From Paenibacillus validus NBRC 15382 (lineage in GTDB: Bacteria; Bacillota; Bacilli; Paenibacillales; NBRC-103111): a stretch of 64,000 nucleotides of DNA. The stretch spans positions 56,247 through 120,246 of the forward strand of contig NZ_BIMH01000013.1 of NCBI RefSeq assembly GCF_004000985.1, in the 5' to 3' direction. The notes beneath the pieces were generated by a model. The model saw only the letters and a list, made by a program, of their open reading frames with translations, had not been told where the DNA came from and did no database searches. The first letter of the stretch is position 1. The number at the start of each line of letters is the position of its first letter. The position numbers and the translations under genes were made by a program. Shown piece after piece: positions 8,418 through 17,094 of the stretch.

Positions 8418-8454
8418 GCTCGACTTTCCCGTTATGGAGAGTTGAGCCTTTTTT
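8418..8454 (+). terminator. Rho-independent terminator downstream of the redox operon
   Basis: GCTCGACTTTCC and GGAGAGTTGAGC pair (two G-T wobbles) around a six-base loop, followed by CCTTTTTT. Confidence 0.75.
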
Positions 8455-8465
8455 ATTGGATTTAA

Positions 8466-8520
8466 AAAAGTTCTATATGAAATAGAACCTTCGCGGAAAA
8501 AGGTTCTATAAAAAGTTCCA
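8466..8520. repeat. Repeated/inverted TTCTAT motif cluster in a gene-free gap
   Basis: The stretch contains AAGTTCTAT, its inverse ATAGAACCTT, then AAGGTTCTAT and AAAAGTTCC within 55 bp. It could be an operator or the relic of a mobile-element end. The rest of the 8236-8614 gap holds the terminator and no convincing gene. Confidence 0.4.
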
Positions 8521-8614
8521 ACTTATCCCATTATGAGGCGGGAAGTACAATGTAATTGCAAAGGCACTCACCGGTGAGCCTGTTGTCAAAAAGAAGATAA
8601 AGGATGGATGACAG

Positions 8615-9121
8615 GTGAAAGATGACCAAAACGGGAAAAAGGATGATAGGAAGAAAAAGCGGACGCCATACGGAAAAGTGGAAAGATGGTTGACGAAATA
8701 TCCGTCCTGGAAAACGCGAATCGAAACGCTGAAGGCTCAACTCGAGCATATTCCAGGACTGACTCAGCGATTGGACCTTGTGCCGATTTACGGAAAAGGG
8801 CAGCCCAATGAAAGCATACCGAATGAGATCATACGTCGGTTCCAGATCAGGGAAAAGGAGCTTCCGCGATTGGAACTGCGGGTGAAGCTCATCGATATTG
8901 CCTACTCCGGGTTGCGTGCCGAGGAAAAGGAGTTCGTCAGGCTCAAATATTTTGAGGAAGTTTTGAACCCTTCGATCATGGCGGAACTCAGCTGGTCGCC
9001 CCGGACGTTTTATCGCAGGCGAATTGAAGTTCTGGATAAAATATACGATTCGTTGGGATGTGAAGATGCTCACTACTGGTTTGAGGGAGTGGAGAATGAG
9101 TCCGCGGCGGATTGGTGTTAG
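8615..9121 (+). CDS. Sigma-region-4/ArpU-like DNA-binding protein (phage-type regulator)
   Basis: 168 residues, GTG start after a purine-rich AAAGGATGG. A charged N-terminus is followed by a helical region. The C-terminal third, AEEKEFVRLKYFEEVLNPSIMAELSWSPRTFYRRRIEVLDKI, is a typical sigma-70 region-4/ArpU-style helix-turn-helix. Such proteins are common in Paenibacillus and Bacillus prophages as late-gene regulators, so this gene may mark the left edge of the accessory island. A GC hairpin with a T-run follows. A 180-codon frame on the opposite strand is judged a shadow, because this frame has the recognisable motif and a ribosome site. Confidence 0.65.
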   Translation: MKDDQNGKKDDRKKKRTPYGKVERWLTKYPSWKTRIETLKAQLEHIPGLTQRLDLVPIYGKGQPNESIPNEIIRRFQIREKELPRLELRVKLIDIAYSGLRAEEKEFVRLKYFEEVLNPSIMAELSWSPRTFYRRRIEVLDKIYDSLGCEDAHYWFEGVENESAADWC

Positions 9122-9162
9122 CTTTATAAAGCTTGAAACTGAAAAATGAAGACTGAACTCGG

Positions 9163-9182
9163 GCCGAATGGGCCCCTTTTTG
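9163..9182 (+). terminator. Probable terminator
   Basis: GGGCC-GAATG-GGCCC hairpin followed by CTTTTTG, 40 bp after the ArpU-like gene. Confidence 0.6.
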
Positions 9183-9218
9183 TTGAACTATAGGGAGTAA
9201 TGATTGTTTGTGACCGAA

Positions 9219-10679
9219 GAGTCTGTCAAGAATTTTGTGTAAACTCGGTTATGCCAAAGTTTGGTGCCGGACTTGACATGGAGCCTCCAGCGGGCATGAC
9301 TTTTCGCGATTGGGCGATACTGGAAAGTCGGTATCGCGTGGCTAACCAGCCTATCATGCCCGCCTCTCCATGTAAAGTCCTTTAGCGGACATGTACGCGG
9401 TCAGGGAAGTGCACCGTGAGTTGCAGCAAGATTTGTCCCCAGTTTTGAACACGACCTGTCCACTTGCGAAGAACGTCCATTGTCGCAAGATACAGCATCT
9501 TGAGCAGCGATTCATCGTTCGGAAAAATACTTTTTCCTTTTGTGACTTTACGAAGCTGGCGGTGGTAGCTTTCAATCATATTCGTCGTGTAGATTAATTT
9601 ACGCAGTTCTGGCGAGTATTTAAAAAACGTTGCGAGTTCATCCCAATTGTTTCGCCATGAACGTATGATCAGTGGATATTGCTTGCCCCAAACCGCCTCA
9701 AATTGTTCCAATTCCTGCAAAGCAGCTTCCTCCGTTGGAGCGGTATAAATCGGGCGTAGCGCGGCAGTAACCTTCTTCAAATCTTTGTAGGATACGTATT
9801 TGATTGAATTGCGGATTTGATGGATGATACACTTCTGAATCTCTGTCTGCGGGTAGCATGCGGCAATGGCATCGCTAAATCCTTTCAGATTATCGACGCA
9901 GATGATGAGAATGTCTTGGACGCCGCGATTCCTCAGATCGGTTAGAACACTCAGCCAGAACTTCGCGGACTCGTTCTCGCCAATCCAAATGCCTAGTACA
10001 TCCTTGTAACCCTCTAAATCAATGCCTACGACCATGTAAGCGGCTTTGTTGATAATTTGCCCGTCCTGCTTCACTTTGAAGTGAATGGCGTCCATGAAGA
10101 CGACGGAATAGACATTTTGTAAAGGGCGATTCTGCCATTCTTTGATAAGCGGCATAATTTTAGCCGTTACATTGGAAATGAGTGTTGGGGAGACGTCGAT
10201 GCCGTACAACTGGTTTAGATGATCCTGGATATCTCTTGTGCTCATTCCTTTGGAGTACATGGATATGATCTGATCCTCGATGCCGGTGACCTGTGTCTGA
10301 TGCTTCTTGACAACCATCGGTTCAAATTCGCCGAGTCGATCACGTGGGACTTCAATTTCGACCTCACCATACTCCGACGTTACTGTTTTCTTGCTATGTC
10401 CGTTGCGGCTATTGCGAGTCTCCTTATTCTTTATATCATGCTTGGCGTAGCCGAGTTCCGTTTCCAGTTCGGCTTCCAACATTTCCTGAAGTGTCTCCGC
10501 AAAGAGTTCCTTCAACGTTTTCTGTACGTCTTCGACGGTTTTCAAGTTATTGTCTTTGATGAATTGGCGCAGTTGATCTTTTGGTAGTAATTTCATGATG
10601 TGTTCTCCCTCAACCTTTCGTTAATCTCCATTGTAATAGATTTAGGTTTGAGAGTTTACACAAAATATTTTACAGTCCC
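9219..10679 (-). mobile_element. IS256-family insertion sequence, 1461 bp, with 8-bp target duplication
   Basis: The ends form an imperfect inverted repeat of ~28 bp (GAGTCTGTCAAG... and, inverted, GGGACTGTAAAA...), both running into TTTTGTGTAAACTC. The 8-bp sequence TGACCGAA flanks the element at 9211-9218 and again at 10680-10687. That is the usual duplication length for IS256. The single transposase gene is intact, so the insertion looks recent. Confidence 0.92.
9382..10596 (-). CDS. IS256-family (mutator-type) transposase
   Basis: 404 residues, ATG preceded by GAGGGAGAA. DDE catalytic landmarks are visible: VVFMDAIHFKV for the first Asp, IICVDNLKGFSDAI for the second, and NMIESYHRQLRKVTKGK for the Glu. 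The N-terminus (AETLQEMLEAELETELGY) is the family signature. It carries out replicative or circular-intermediate transposition of the surrounding element and appears full length. Confidence 0.95.
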   Translation of the reverse strand: MKLLPKDQLRQFIKDNNLKTVEDVQKTLKELFAETLQEMLEAELETELGYAKHDIKNKETRNSRNGHSKKTVTSEYGEVEIEVPRDRLGEFEPMVVKKHQTQVTGIEDQIISMYSKGMSTRDIQDHLNQLYGIDVSPTLISNVTAKIMPLIKEWQNRPLQNVYSVVFMDAIHFKVKQDGQIINKAAYMVVGIDLEGYKDVLGIWIGENESAKFWLSVLTDLRNRGVQDILIICVDNLKGFSDAIAACYPQTEIQKCIIHQIRNSIKYVSYKDLKKVTAALRPIYTAPTEEAALQELEQFEAVWGKQYPLIIRSWRNNWDELATFFKYSPELRKLIYTTNMIESYHRQLRKVTKGKSIFPNDESLLKMLYLATMDVLRKWTGRVQNWGQILLQLTVHFPDRVHVR

Positions 10680-10758
10680 TGACCGAAGGAAAAACTCAGA
10701 ACAGTCGGAAAGATTATAAAAATTCAAAAGGATTCTAAGACTTGACTAAATCTGAAGA

Positions 10759-10881
10759 CTATTTAAATAACCTTTTAAGAAAATTTGCGATACCTTTATT
10801 ATCTTTCGCTCTACGTTTATTTTCTTCTCTTCTAACTTTATTAATCTGTTCATCAGACCATGTTTCAGCCCAAACTATCAT
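10759..10881 (-). CDS. Small 40-residue charged protein, unknown
   Basis: ATG at 10881 with AAGGAAG five bases upstream. The product reads WAETWSDEQINKVRREENKRR and then a basic amphipathic end (NFLKRLFK), unlike random translation. Nothing is recognised. It lies between the IS256 copy and the HNH gene in an AT-rich gap. Confidence 0.4.
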   Translation of the reverse strand: MIVWAETWSDEQINKVRREENKRRAKDNKGIANFLKRLFK

Positions 10882-11036
10882 ATCTTCCTTGTTTTGTTGA
10901 TGATCCTATAGGATCTAGAACAGTCCATAAAAATAGTAAACAATAGCGTAAACAACAAATTACGGAAGCTGTCTTTTAAGATGGCCTCGGGCCATTTATA
11001 GATTTTCCGATAAAGCTTAAAAGGATGAATGCACAT

Positions 11037-11951
11037 ATGAATCACGGTCAACATCATTACGCAGAGCTGAGCTCTATTTTTTATCCCCATGATATTACAG
11101 GAGCAGATAAAGATTTAGTTGGTGATAATTCGAAGACGACCTGTCTCTTTTGTGGACAGAGTCGTCCGAATGTCACTTTTAAAAAAGATGCTCATGTTAT
11201 ACCAGCTGGGTTAGGAAATAGAACGTTATTCTATCTGAACGAGTGTGATACTTGTAATACCCGATTCAGTTATTATGAAAATGAACTGGTTAACTTTCTA
11301 ACCTTCGATAGAATATTTATTAGTGCTCAGAAACGACCTGGGTCCGGCGCTCCAAAATATAAGCAAAAAGGTAAGCAATCAGCGTTAGAAATGAATAGCG
11401 GTAAGCTCAACATTGCTATTCTTGAGCAAGAAGGCATTTTTAATGTTGCAGAAAAAGAAGGACAAAACATTATTACTTTCAAAATAAATAATCCCCCTCC
11501 CTATAGACCTGAAGACATATGTAAGTGCTTAACTCATATGGGTTGGGCGCTTTTAGAAGATGAAGATAAGACGTTGGTTTCCTATGTACCAAATTGGTTG
11601 CTAGGGAAAATCGACATCTATCCGCTTTATTTAGATACAGCATTTGTTCCAGGTAATGGTTTTGCTAATGTTATACTGGAGGTACTAAAGACCACTCATG
11701 CTGATTCGATAAACTACCCTTATTTGATACGTTTTACTTACGGAACGAAAATCATTTCTTTTTATTTGCCAGCTTCACCGGACATCAAGTGCGCACCTCT
11801 TCTCTATTCTTACTGCCCCCATATTCCTGAGAATGCAGCAGTGAGTCCAACTACATGGACAATCCCGTCCAATGAAAGGATAAAACCAGATGACATTACC
11901 TATACATGGAGCTATCGAGATAAAGACCCAAGAACAGACATTAAAGTGTAG
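11037..11951 (+). CDS. HNH-endonuclease-like protein
   Basis: About 304 residues from ATG 11037 (AAAGGATG nine bases upstream; the earlier ATG 11025 touches the ribosome site). A zinc-finger HNH core is visible near residues 38-80: CLFC, then DAHVIPAGLGN and LNECDTCN. That is the CxxC...HxxP...CxxCN pattern of HNH nucleases, with His-Val-Ile-Pro supplying the general base. The C-terminal 200 residues are unrecognised. A solitary HNH protein beside Mrr-type and PD-(D/E)XK genes suggests restriction or anti-phage nuclease activity. AT-rich relative to the 1-8 kb cluster, consistent with acquisition. Confidence 0.6.
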   Translation: MNHGQHHYAELSSIFYPHDITGADKDLVGDNSKTTCLFCGQSRPNVTFKKDAHVIPAGLGNRTLFYLNECDTCNTRFSYYENELVNFLTFDRIFISAQKRPGSGAPKYKQKGKQSALEMNSGKLNIAILEQEGIFNVAEKEGQNIITFKINNPPPYRPEDICKCLTHMGWALLEDEDKTLVSYVPNWLLGKIDIYPLYLDTAFVPGNGFANVILEVLKTTHADSINYPYLIRFTYGTKIISFYLPASPDIKCAPLLYSYCPHIPENAAVSPTTWTIPSNERIKPDDITYTWSYRDKDPRTDIKV

Positions 11952-12072
11952 ACTTCAATTAAAATAAAAGAGAAGGCATGAAAAGATTCTTACGGATCAA
12001 TATAAAGCGATAGAGTTGATTGTCCGGGCTGGAAAAACTTAATTCGCCAAGCAGAAATTTGGGGGAAGAAAA

Positions 12073-13138
12073 ATGGGGACCAATTTGAGTGACATTAAAG
12101 AAGAATACTGGAAACTCCTGAACTTAGCCGCCGACGCAGATGCGGTCGAAAAACGGCGTCGTGGCTTTAATTTCGAGCGCATGCTGAATAAGCTATTTAC
12201 CATTGAACAACTCGAACCGCGCACAGGTTACAGGCCGGCGGGCGAACAGATTGATGGCTCCATCTATCTTGACGGACGTACATATCTCCTGGAAGCCAAA
12301 TGGCACGCAGATCCACTACCGGCATCGACTCTCTATCAGTTCAAGGGTAAGGTTGAAGGAAAGTTGTCTGGTACTATTGGAATATTTATTTCGATGTCAG
12401 GATACGCAGAGGACGCCGTTGATGCGCTTGTCCTTGGCAAGGCGCTGAACATCATTTTGTTCGACGGTCGTGACATGGACGCAGCGATCAACCGTGGATT
12501 GGGATTCACAAATGTTCTCAAACTCAAGCTCCGGAAAGCTGCTGAGGAAGGAGCTATTTATTTCCCCTCAGAAGGCGAACTCGTCACCGCCGAACGGAAG
12601 CAGGTCGTCGAAATCGACCAGCTTCATTACGACCCGACAACGGGCGGAGTCTTGGCTACGCATCCAGTTGAAGCCGCTGAGGCAGATCTTTTAATCGTGT
12701 GTGAAGGTAATACAGTTAGTGATTGCTACGCTGTCTGAGAGGATCCTGGGTAATGCCGGTTCCAATCGATCGATCAAAATTATGGTCGCCATGGGGAAGA
12801 TCACAATTTCGCGTGTAGCAAACGCACTTTGGAAAACGTTCTATTCTGCCTCTAAGGTCCTGATAGTGGTCGATGGTGACGGTGACCCCACCGCTACAAA
12901 AGATATGTTGGTGAAAGGCCTTGAATTTAACGAATGGATTTCTGTCATTCCCAATCCTTCTATTGAAGTCTGGCTTGACCTTGATGTTGATCAACTCCGG
13001 AAATGGGGCGCTAAGAATCGCATTGAGCAATCCCGATTAGCTGCAAATAAGCTAGACATTGAGGAACTAGTGAAGCGAGACGAGGAGTTCGCTCGGTTTC
13101 AAAACGCAATTCTAGGATTAAGTGTCGCTGGTCAATGA
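12073..13138 (+). pseudogene. Frameshifted Mrr-like restriction endonuclease with C-terminal TOPRIM-like domain
   Basis: The first frame (12073-12738) has a type IV/Mrr nuclease core: GFNFERML with Glu35, QIDGS with Asp61 and LLEAKW with Glu74/Lys76. It then enters ADLLIVCEGNT, which looks like the first strand of a TOPRIM domain, and stops at 12736. The second frame, which can be read from about 12733 to 13138, continues with SERILGNAG and has VVDGDGDP, the TOPRIM Asp-x-Asp strand. One indel near 12730-12742 would restore a ~355-residue protein. It is a decayed gene, unless frameshifting or a sequencing error is involved. Start ATG 12073, ribosome site GGGGGAAG. Confidence 0.65.
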
Positions 13139-13254
13139 GTGGCGGAAATGAACAAGCCGAGCTGCAGCAATCACAATTTTTCGTTTTTTTTTTGCGAGAT
13201 AAAGTTACTTGAAGCAATTATGTGTCTCAGGTATGCGGCGACAGTTTAGTTAAT

Positions 13255-13486
13255 AAACTTCACGGATGAAGTCCGAAAGGCGAAGGCGTTGTTAGAGAAC
13301 ATACCGAACGACCGACAGCAGTTGGGGGCGATGCAACTCGTTGTGGAACATTATGGGCTACAAGATGAAATAGCTGCCTCGAGGCAATGGTTATTCTCGA
13401 ATTTCTGATCTGCGAATTCGCGTAGAGTATGCCACGAGCGTAATCCAAGGGTTGATAGAGAACGGTGACCTTCAATCGACCCTCTA
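13255..13486 (+). pseudogene. Degenerate gene fragment with one frameshift, unknown
   Basis: Codons from ~13262 give TDEVRKAKALLENIPNDRQQ then AMQLVVEHYGLQDEIAASRQ. After a shift near 13385 the reading continues ISDLRIRVEYATSVIQGLIE and stops at 13486. No start is present. The composition looks like a former small helical protein. The stretch 13139-13836 otherwise shows no intact gene. Confidence 0.35.
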
Positions 13487-13836
13487 GCTTATTGACTTCC
13501 TTCAGGAAGAAAGGAGCGTGTGGAGATTCGGAAGGGGATGTGCCGTTGTTACTTATCGGACAAGAACGTGTCGGCAGCGGTCGACGCTTATTTGATCGGA
13601 TGAATTTCGATGGCCGTAACCCGTTGCGGGCCTAAACGGCCTTAGTCTGTAGAGGGCATTTCGGGGGAAGTGGACTCAGTAGACAACCACGCACTGGCCA
13701 AATCCGTACGTTCTGGATTTCACGAACCCTCACTGACTTTAGGGGCGCCAGCTCCGTGTCCGACAAACCACTTAACCTAAATGAAAATGGTTATTTAAAA
13801 ATATGTGGAGAATGTTCCCAGCTTAACAACTCATTT

Positions 13837-13947
13837 CGCTAACGGGTACGTCAGATCAATGATTTTAAACAACTTTATCTCTGACCCGACCTGTATCATA
13901 GGTCGGGTTTAATGCATTTTTGGAAACCATAAACAACAACTTTATTA
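13837..13947. repeat. Dispersed intergenic repeat, copy A
   Basis: Begins CGCTAACGGGTACG, then ATTTTAAACAACTTTAT, a stem-loop CCCGACC...GGTCGGG, and ends AACAACTTTATTA. Copies B (16881-16989) and C (17957-18064) share the same order and the ~110-bp length. Confidence 0.75.
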
Positions 13948-14023
13948 AAGAACATGGATACGAATACGTTACTCCAGTCCTGCTCCGGCTGATTAAATAA
14001 GGTACGGGTTTCCTCACCACCCA

Positions 14024-14635
14024 TTAATCCGAGAAAGGAAGGATAAACTCGGTCACTCTATTGTTCACAGACGGGTCCCGGTCAGCGCCCCTGTCATTCA
14101 ATCGGGATTGAAGTTGCTGCAAATGGGCAAGGGATCGCGGTGGTGTGGCTACCAACATTTCTTCAAACCACTGCGCCGGCAGAGTCTCATCATCTACAAA
14201 GTGTGCGCTGGAAAACACCTTATATTGTAAAATCGGTGCCCGTACAATGGATTCCAAAACTCCCTCTTCACTATCAAGATCAAATAACTTATAGGTTCCC
14301 TCGGTGGTCAAGCCTCCAAAGATTAACTGAAAGGAGTTCTGCTCATTCCTTAACAGTTCCCGATTTGTTTCTAACCACTGATTAAGCCTAGAATTACGAA
14401 TAATACCGATCCTCGAAAAGACGGTACTTAGAAACGCTGTTGCATCCATTATGGCTATTGCCGTGTCCGCGGCGCCTGTGATCGAATAGAACCCATTGAT
14501 CCCTACCGAAAATATTTTTACAGTGTCCTCGTCAAGAACCTGTCCACAGCTACCGTCAGGGGTAAGCCTAGTCACTCGGCGGTCTGCTGTGACCGATAAG
14601 AATAAATCTGTCATGACGGCCGAGATAAAAGTCAT
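14024..14635 (-). CDS. Proteasome/HslV-like Ntn hydrolase
   Basis: 203 residues, ATG 14635 with AAGGTGGGAG upstream. The N-terminus MTFISAVMTDLFLSVTADRR has the layout of 20S proteasome beta and HslV subunits: Thr2 would be the exposed nucleophile after Met removal, ADRR supplies the Asp (position 18), and VKIFSV carries the Lys (position 40), followed by a YSITGAADTAIAI block resembling the proteasome Gly-x-x-Ala-Asp segment. That is the Thr/Asp/Lys set of the family. No unfoldase gene is adjacent. It is 19 bp downstream of the RES-domain gene on the same strand, so the two form an operon. Protease activity is inferred from these motifs only. Confidence 0.6.
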   Translation of the reverse strand: MTFISAVMTDLFLSVTADRRVTRLTPDGSCGQVLDEDTVKIFSVGINGFYSITGAADTAIAIMDATAFLSTVFSRIGIIRNSRLNQWLETNRELLRNEQNSFQLIFGGLTTEGTYKLFDLDSEEGVLESIVRAPILQYKVFSSAHFVDDETLPAQWFEEMLVATPPRSLAHLQQLQSRLNDRGADRDPSVNNRVTEFILPFSD

Positions 14636-14654
14636 TTGGAGCTCCCACCTTTTC

Positions 14655-15839
14655 TTAGTGCCGCTCTTGTTTAAATTCTACGAGTTCCAGCCAACCAGTA
14701 AAATCCGGAACTTGATCGGGATGTCGCCACCAGGCATCTGTAACATTCGTCTCTGCCCGCCCGCAGAATAACGCATAGTTCATCTTTCCGGTCAGGCTGC
14801 TCTTGTAACGCACCCCATCATAACCGAGTTTCCGGATGTATTCACACAGAATCTGGGTCGGCACATACTCGATTGGGGCCTCCTTGGTTGAAATCGGCCG
14901 TGAAACCTCCTCAATAAAATTTTCTACAAAGTGAGAGGCCCAGTTATAGTCATGGTCGTAATTAGGGTCGAAGACACTTCGCACTCCGAGTACCACCTTG
15001 TGACTAAGGTCCACGATGGTAAGGTCCAGTTTAGTCCGAAATTTCCCCTGCAGCACCCTGTCCCTTCGCTTCACACGAACTTCCTCCAAGCACGTAGCAA
15101 TATCCTCCGCTCCGTAAAAGTAGGATATGCCGGATGGATTCATCCGGAGTGGGATCGCCTTATTCCGCGGAGGGGGCCCGCACTCCAAGTGCCGGGTCGC
15201 TTTTAACACTCTTCCGTCCCCTGGCTTCATGATCCGTGCACGCCATATGTCCGTGCCCTGAGGCAGCGTCGTAGCCATCCCTCGAATAATCGGTAGGAAA
15301 CGTGCTAATGCGGATTCCCGGTATGGGGCAGCGCCCATATCGAAGTACCGGCAGATATGCTTCACATAATAAGTAAAATCGGACCAGGAAAGGGTTAGTG
15401 GATTATCGTCTCCGGATACAAAGAAAGCATCCTTGAGAACGATGGGAGCGTCACCACCCTCCCATTCGTCATCTGCCCCCTGGGCGATGTCTCTATAGGA
15501 CGGACCGCTTTCTTTAAACAGGTCACCCAATATCTCCCCAATTTTACCCTTGTTATCCAACTCTTCCGAAAATATCTCTTCCTCAAAGATTAGAACATCC
15601 TCAATGGTCGTGGAAATGGATCGCAAGGCATGAAAGGGGACATCATCCCGAGTCGCATTAGTATAGCCGAGCGCAAGCCTCTCTCGAATGAAGTCACCGA
15701 CATCCCCAACGTCGGCGACCCAGACCTGTTTATTCCCTTTCATGTTACAGTAATCACATTCCCCCTTTTTACGAGCTTTCCGAATGGTAGCCTGGATAAA
15801 ATCGTTGGTGAAACAGTGCACGCAACATACCTTCGACAT
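14655..15839 (-). CDS. RES-domain protein with N-terminal zinc-binding module (putative NAD+-consuming toxin)
   Basis: 394 residues, ATG 15839 after a GGGGGGG site. The N-terminus has CCVHC and CDYC cysteine pairs, like the HEPN/RES N-terminal domain of large RES proteins. A helical middle is followed by a RES domain: WRARIM, RMNPSGISYFYGAEDIATCLEEVR and LTIVDLSHK. RES domains degrade or phosphorolyse NAD+ and act as toxins or abortive-infection effectors. There is no small Xre-type antitoxin beside it, which is unusual. Instead a proteasome-like protein follows 19 bp downstream. Possible roles are defence or a proteolytically controlled toxin. Confidence 0.7.
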   Translation of the reverse strand: MSKVCCVHCFTNDFIQATIRKARKKGECDYCNMKGNKQVWVADVGDVGDFIRERLALGYTNATRDDVPFHALRSISTTIEDVLIFEEEIFSEELDNKGKIGEILGDLFKESGPSYRDIAQGADDEWEGGDAPIVLKDAFFVSGDDNPLTLSWSDFTYYVKHICRYFDMGAAPYRESALARFLPIIRGMATTLPQGTDIWRARIMKPGDGRVLKATRHLECGPPPRNKAIPLRMNPSGISYFYGAEDIATCLEEVRVKRRDRVLQGKFRTKLDLTIVDLSHKVVLGVRSVFDPNYDHDYNWASHFVENFIEEVSRPISTKEAPIEYVPTQILCEYIRKLGYDGVRYKSSLTGKMNYALFCGRAETNVTDAWWRHPDQVPDFTGWLELVEFKQERH

Positions 15840-16005
15840 AAGGCCCCCCCTTCTTCCATAAATTGTTGGCGTGAGTTCTCAGCTTTATACGGCCTCTGAT
15901 TTCTTTTCCAGTAGGGTACTGAAGACGATATATATCTTTACGAAAGAGTCTGTTTAACAAGTCACTAATAAGAATTTTATGTATATTTAAAAGACTGGCA
16001 GTTCT

Positions 16006-16224
16006 TTATCCTTCCGCAATCGCTCTTTCAATGACCTTGGACGTTATGGTAAGACTTGGCGTGTCAACGATAGGCTGTGATTCACCTTCAAGGCGCCGAA
16101 TCATTTCTTCGATTTCCGGTTTATGCTTTCGGCACCGTTCCACATGGTATTCATCGTCCGCGGGGCAATACTCCAAAACGCCGCGCAGAATCCTAGCTTG
16201 TGTCGTCAGCTTCCGAAAGAATTT
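16006..16224 (-). pseudogene. Open frame without start, unknown small protein
   Basis: The minus strand is open for 73 codons, reading ILRGVLEYCPADDEYHVERC, then RKHKPEIEEMIRRLEGE and a TSKVIERAIAEG end. This looks coding. An ATG three bases upstream is out of frame (ATGAAAATTC), so a one-base insertion in the fourth codon probably killed the gene. Alternatively a non-ATG start is used. Confidence 0.4.
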
Positions 16225-16298
16225 TCATAAACCGTTCCCAATACATTGATTAGGTTCAATATCCAGCCCGTAGTACATAGGGTAGAATTCGGTATGAC

Positions 16299-16397
16299 TT
16301 ATTTATGAAAAGCCAACAAGATATCCGCCATCAACGCCAACATACCAATTAACAACCCGCATAACATCAAAGTTGGATAACAAGCTCTTCGCCCCAT
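16299..16397 (-). CDS. Possible 32-residue membrane peptide
   Basis: The ATG 16397 frame gives one hydrophobic helix (LMLCGLLIGMLALMADILLA) ending FHK, reminiscent of small holin-like or type I toxins. No ribosome site is evident upstream, so it is only a candidate. The surrounding 16225-16476 shows no other gene. Confidence 0.25.
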   Translation of the reverse strand: MGRRACYPTLMLCGLLIGMLALMADILLAFHK

Positions 16398-16476
16398 TTA
16401 ACCGTTTAACTAAATTATATAAAGTGCTATATTTATTGTAAATTTTTTATTTCTATGCGATAGGATGTGAGAAAGA

Positions 16477-16857
16477 ATGAAATCAACCAGCAAAAATATG
16501 ACCGATGCAGCAATGAAGAAGAGTGAAACTGCGATTCGTCAGGCATTTCATGCTGTGGATAGTGCCGAGTTTACTGCAGAGATAGCCATACATGATAGCG
16601 AACCATCGGCCACACTCATTAGTAATGTATCTGTTGAATTCTTGATCGGAAAACTATCCTCAATAAGAATTAGTTGTAAAAATGATAATGATGCAGATAT
16701 TTACAGAGACAAGGGGCTTTCAAAACGATACTCTGTTGAGCAAGCCAAATTGATGTACAAAGAGTATAAAGACTTCCAGAGCACCTATAAAGAATTAACT
16801 GTAAAACCAATTATGATAAAGACATACATTACGATTCGCTTACGAAAGAAGGGGTAG
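16477..16857 (+). CDS. Hypothetical protein, 126 residues
   Basis: ATG start with GTGAGAAAG upstream. The sequence is mixed alpha/beta, with no signal peptide or membrane helix. VSVEFLIGKLSSIRISCK and SVEQAKLMYKEYKDFQSTYK are the most structured parts. I recognise no family. It is the only plus-strand gene between repeats A and B, and repeat B begins 23 bp after its stop, so the repeat may act as its terminator. Confidence 0.55.
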   Translation: MKSTSKNMTDAAMKKSETAIRQAFHAVDSAEFTAEIAIHDSEPSATLISNVSVEFLIGKLSSIRISCKNDNDADIYRDKGLSKRYSVEQAKLMYKEYKDFQSTYKELTVKPIMIKTYITIRLRKKG

Positions 16858-16880
16858 TCATTAATCATATGAAATCGTTA

Positions 16881-16989
16881 CGCTAACGGAGACGTTTGTT
16901 CAATGATTTTAAACAACTTTATTTCTTGCCCGGTCCACCTCATAGGTTGGGTTTTCTGCCTTTTTGCGACCTCTTAAACAACTTTACTA
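16881..16989. repeat. Dispersed intergenic repeat, copy B
   Basis: CGCTAACGGAGACG, then CAATGATTTTAAACAACTTT, a stem-loop (GCCCGGTCC / GGTTGGGTT) and a closing TTAAACAACTTTACTA. It is the closest relative of copy A: the block CAATGATTTTAAACAACTTT is identical in both. Confidence 0.75.
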
Positions 16990-17094
16990 TCAAATAACAT
17001 TTTCATCGATATAGTAGTTTGGTTATTGGAAAGGAATCAGATGTTAGATATGATGATGGGAGCAACTTCTGAATAAAGTTAGCGAGGGTATCCG

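Noticed and set aside
8531..9073. 180-codon frame on the minus strand
   Set aside because: Antisense to a gene with a recognisable sigma-region-4-like motif and ribosome site; its own translation has no domain character.
10703..10720. AGTCGGAAAG at ~10.7 kb as the left partner of the 41.5-kb transposon-end repeats
   Set aside because: It is a single copy in direct rather than inverted orientation, with no 20-bp periodicity.
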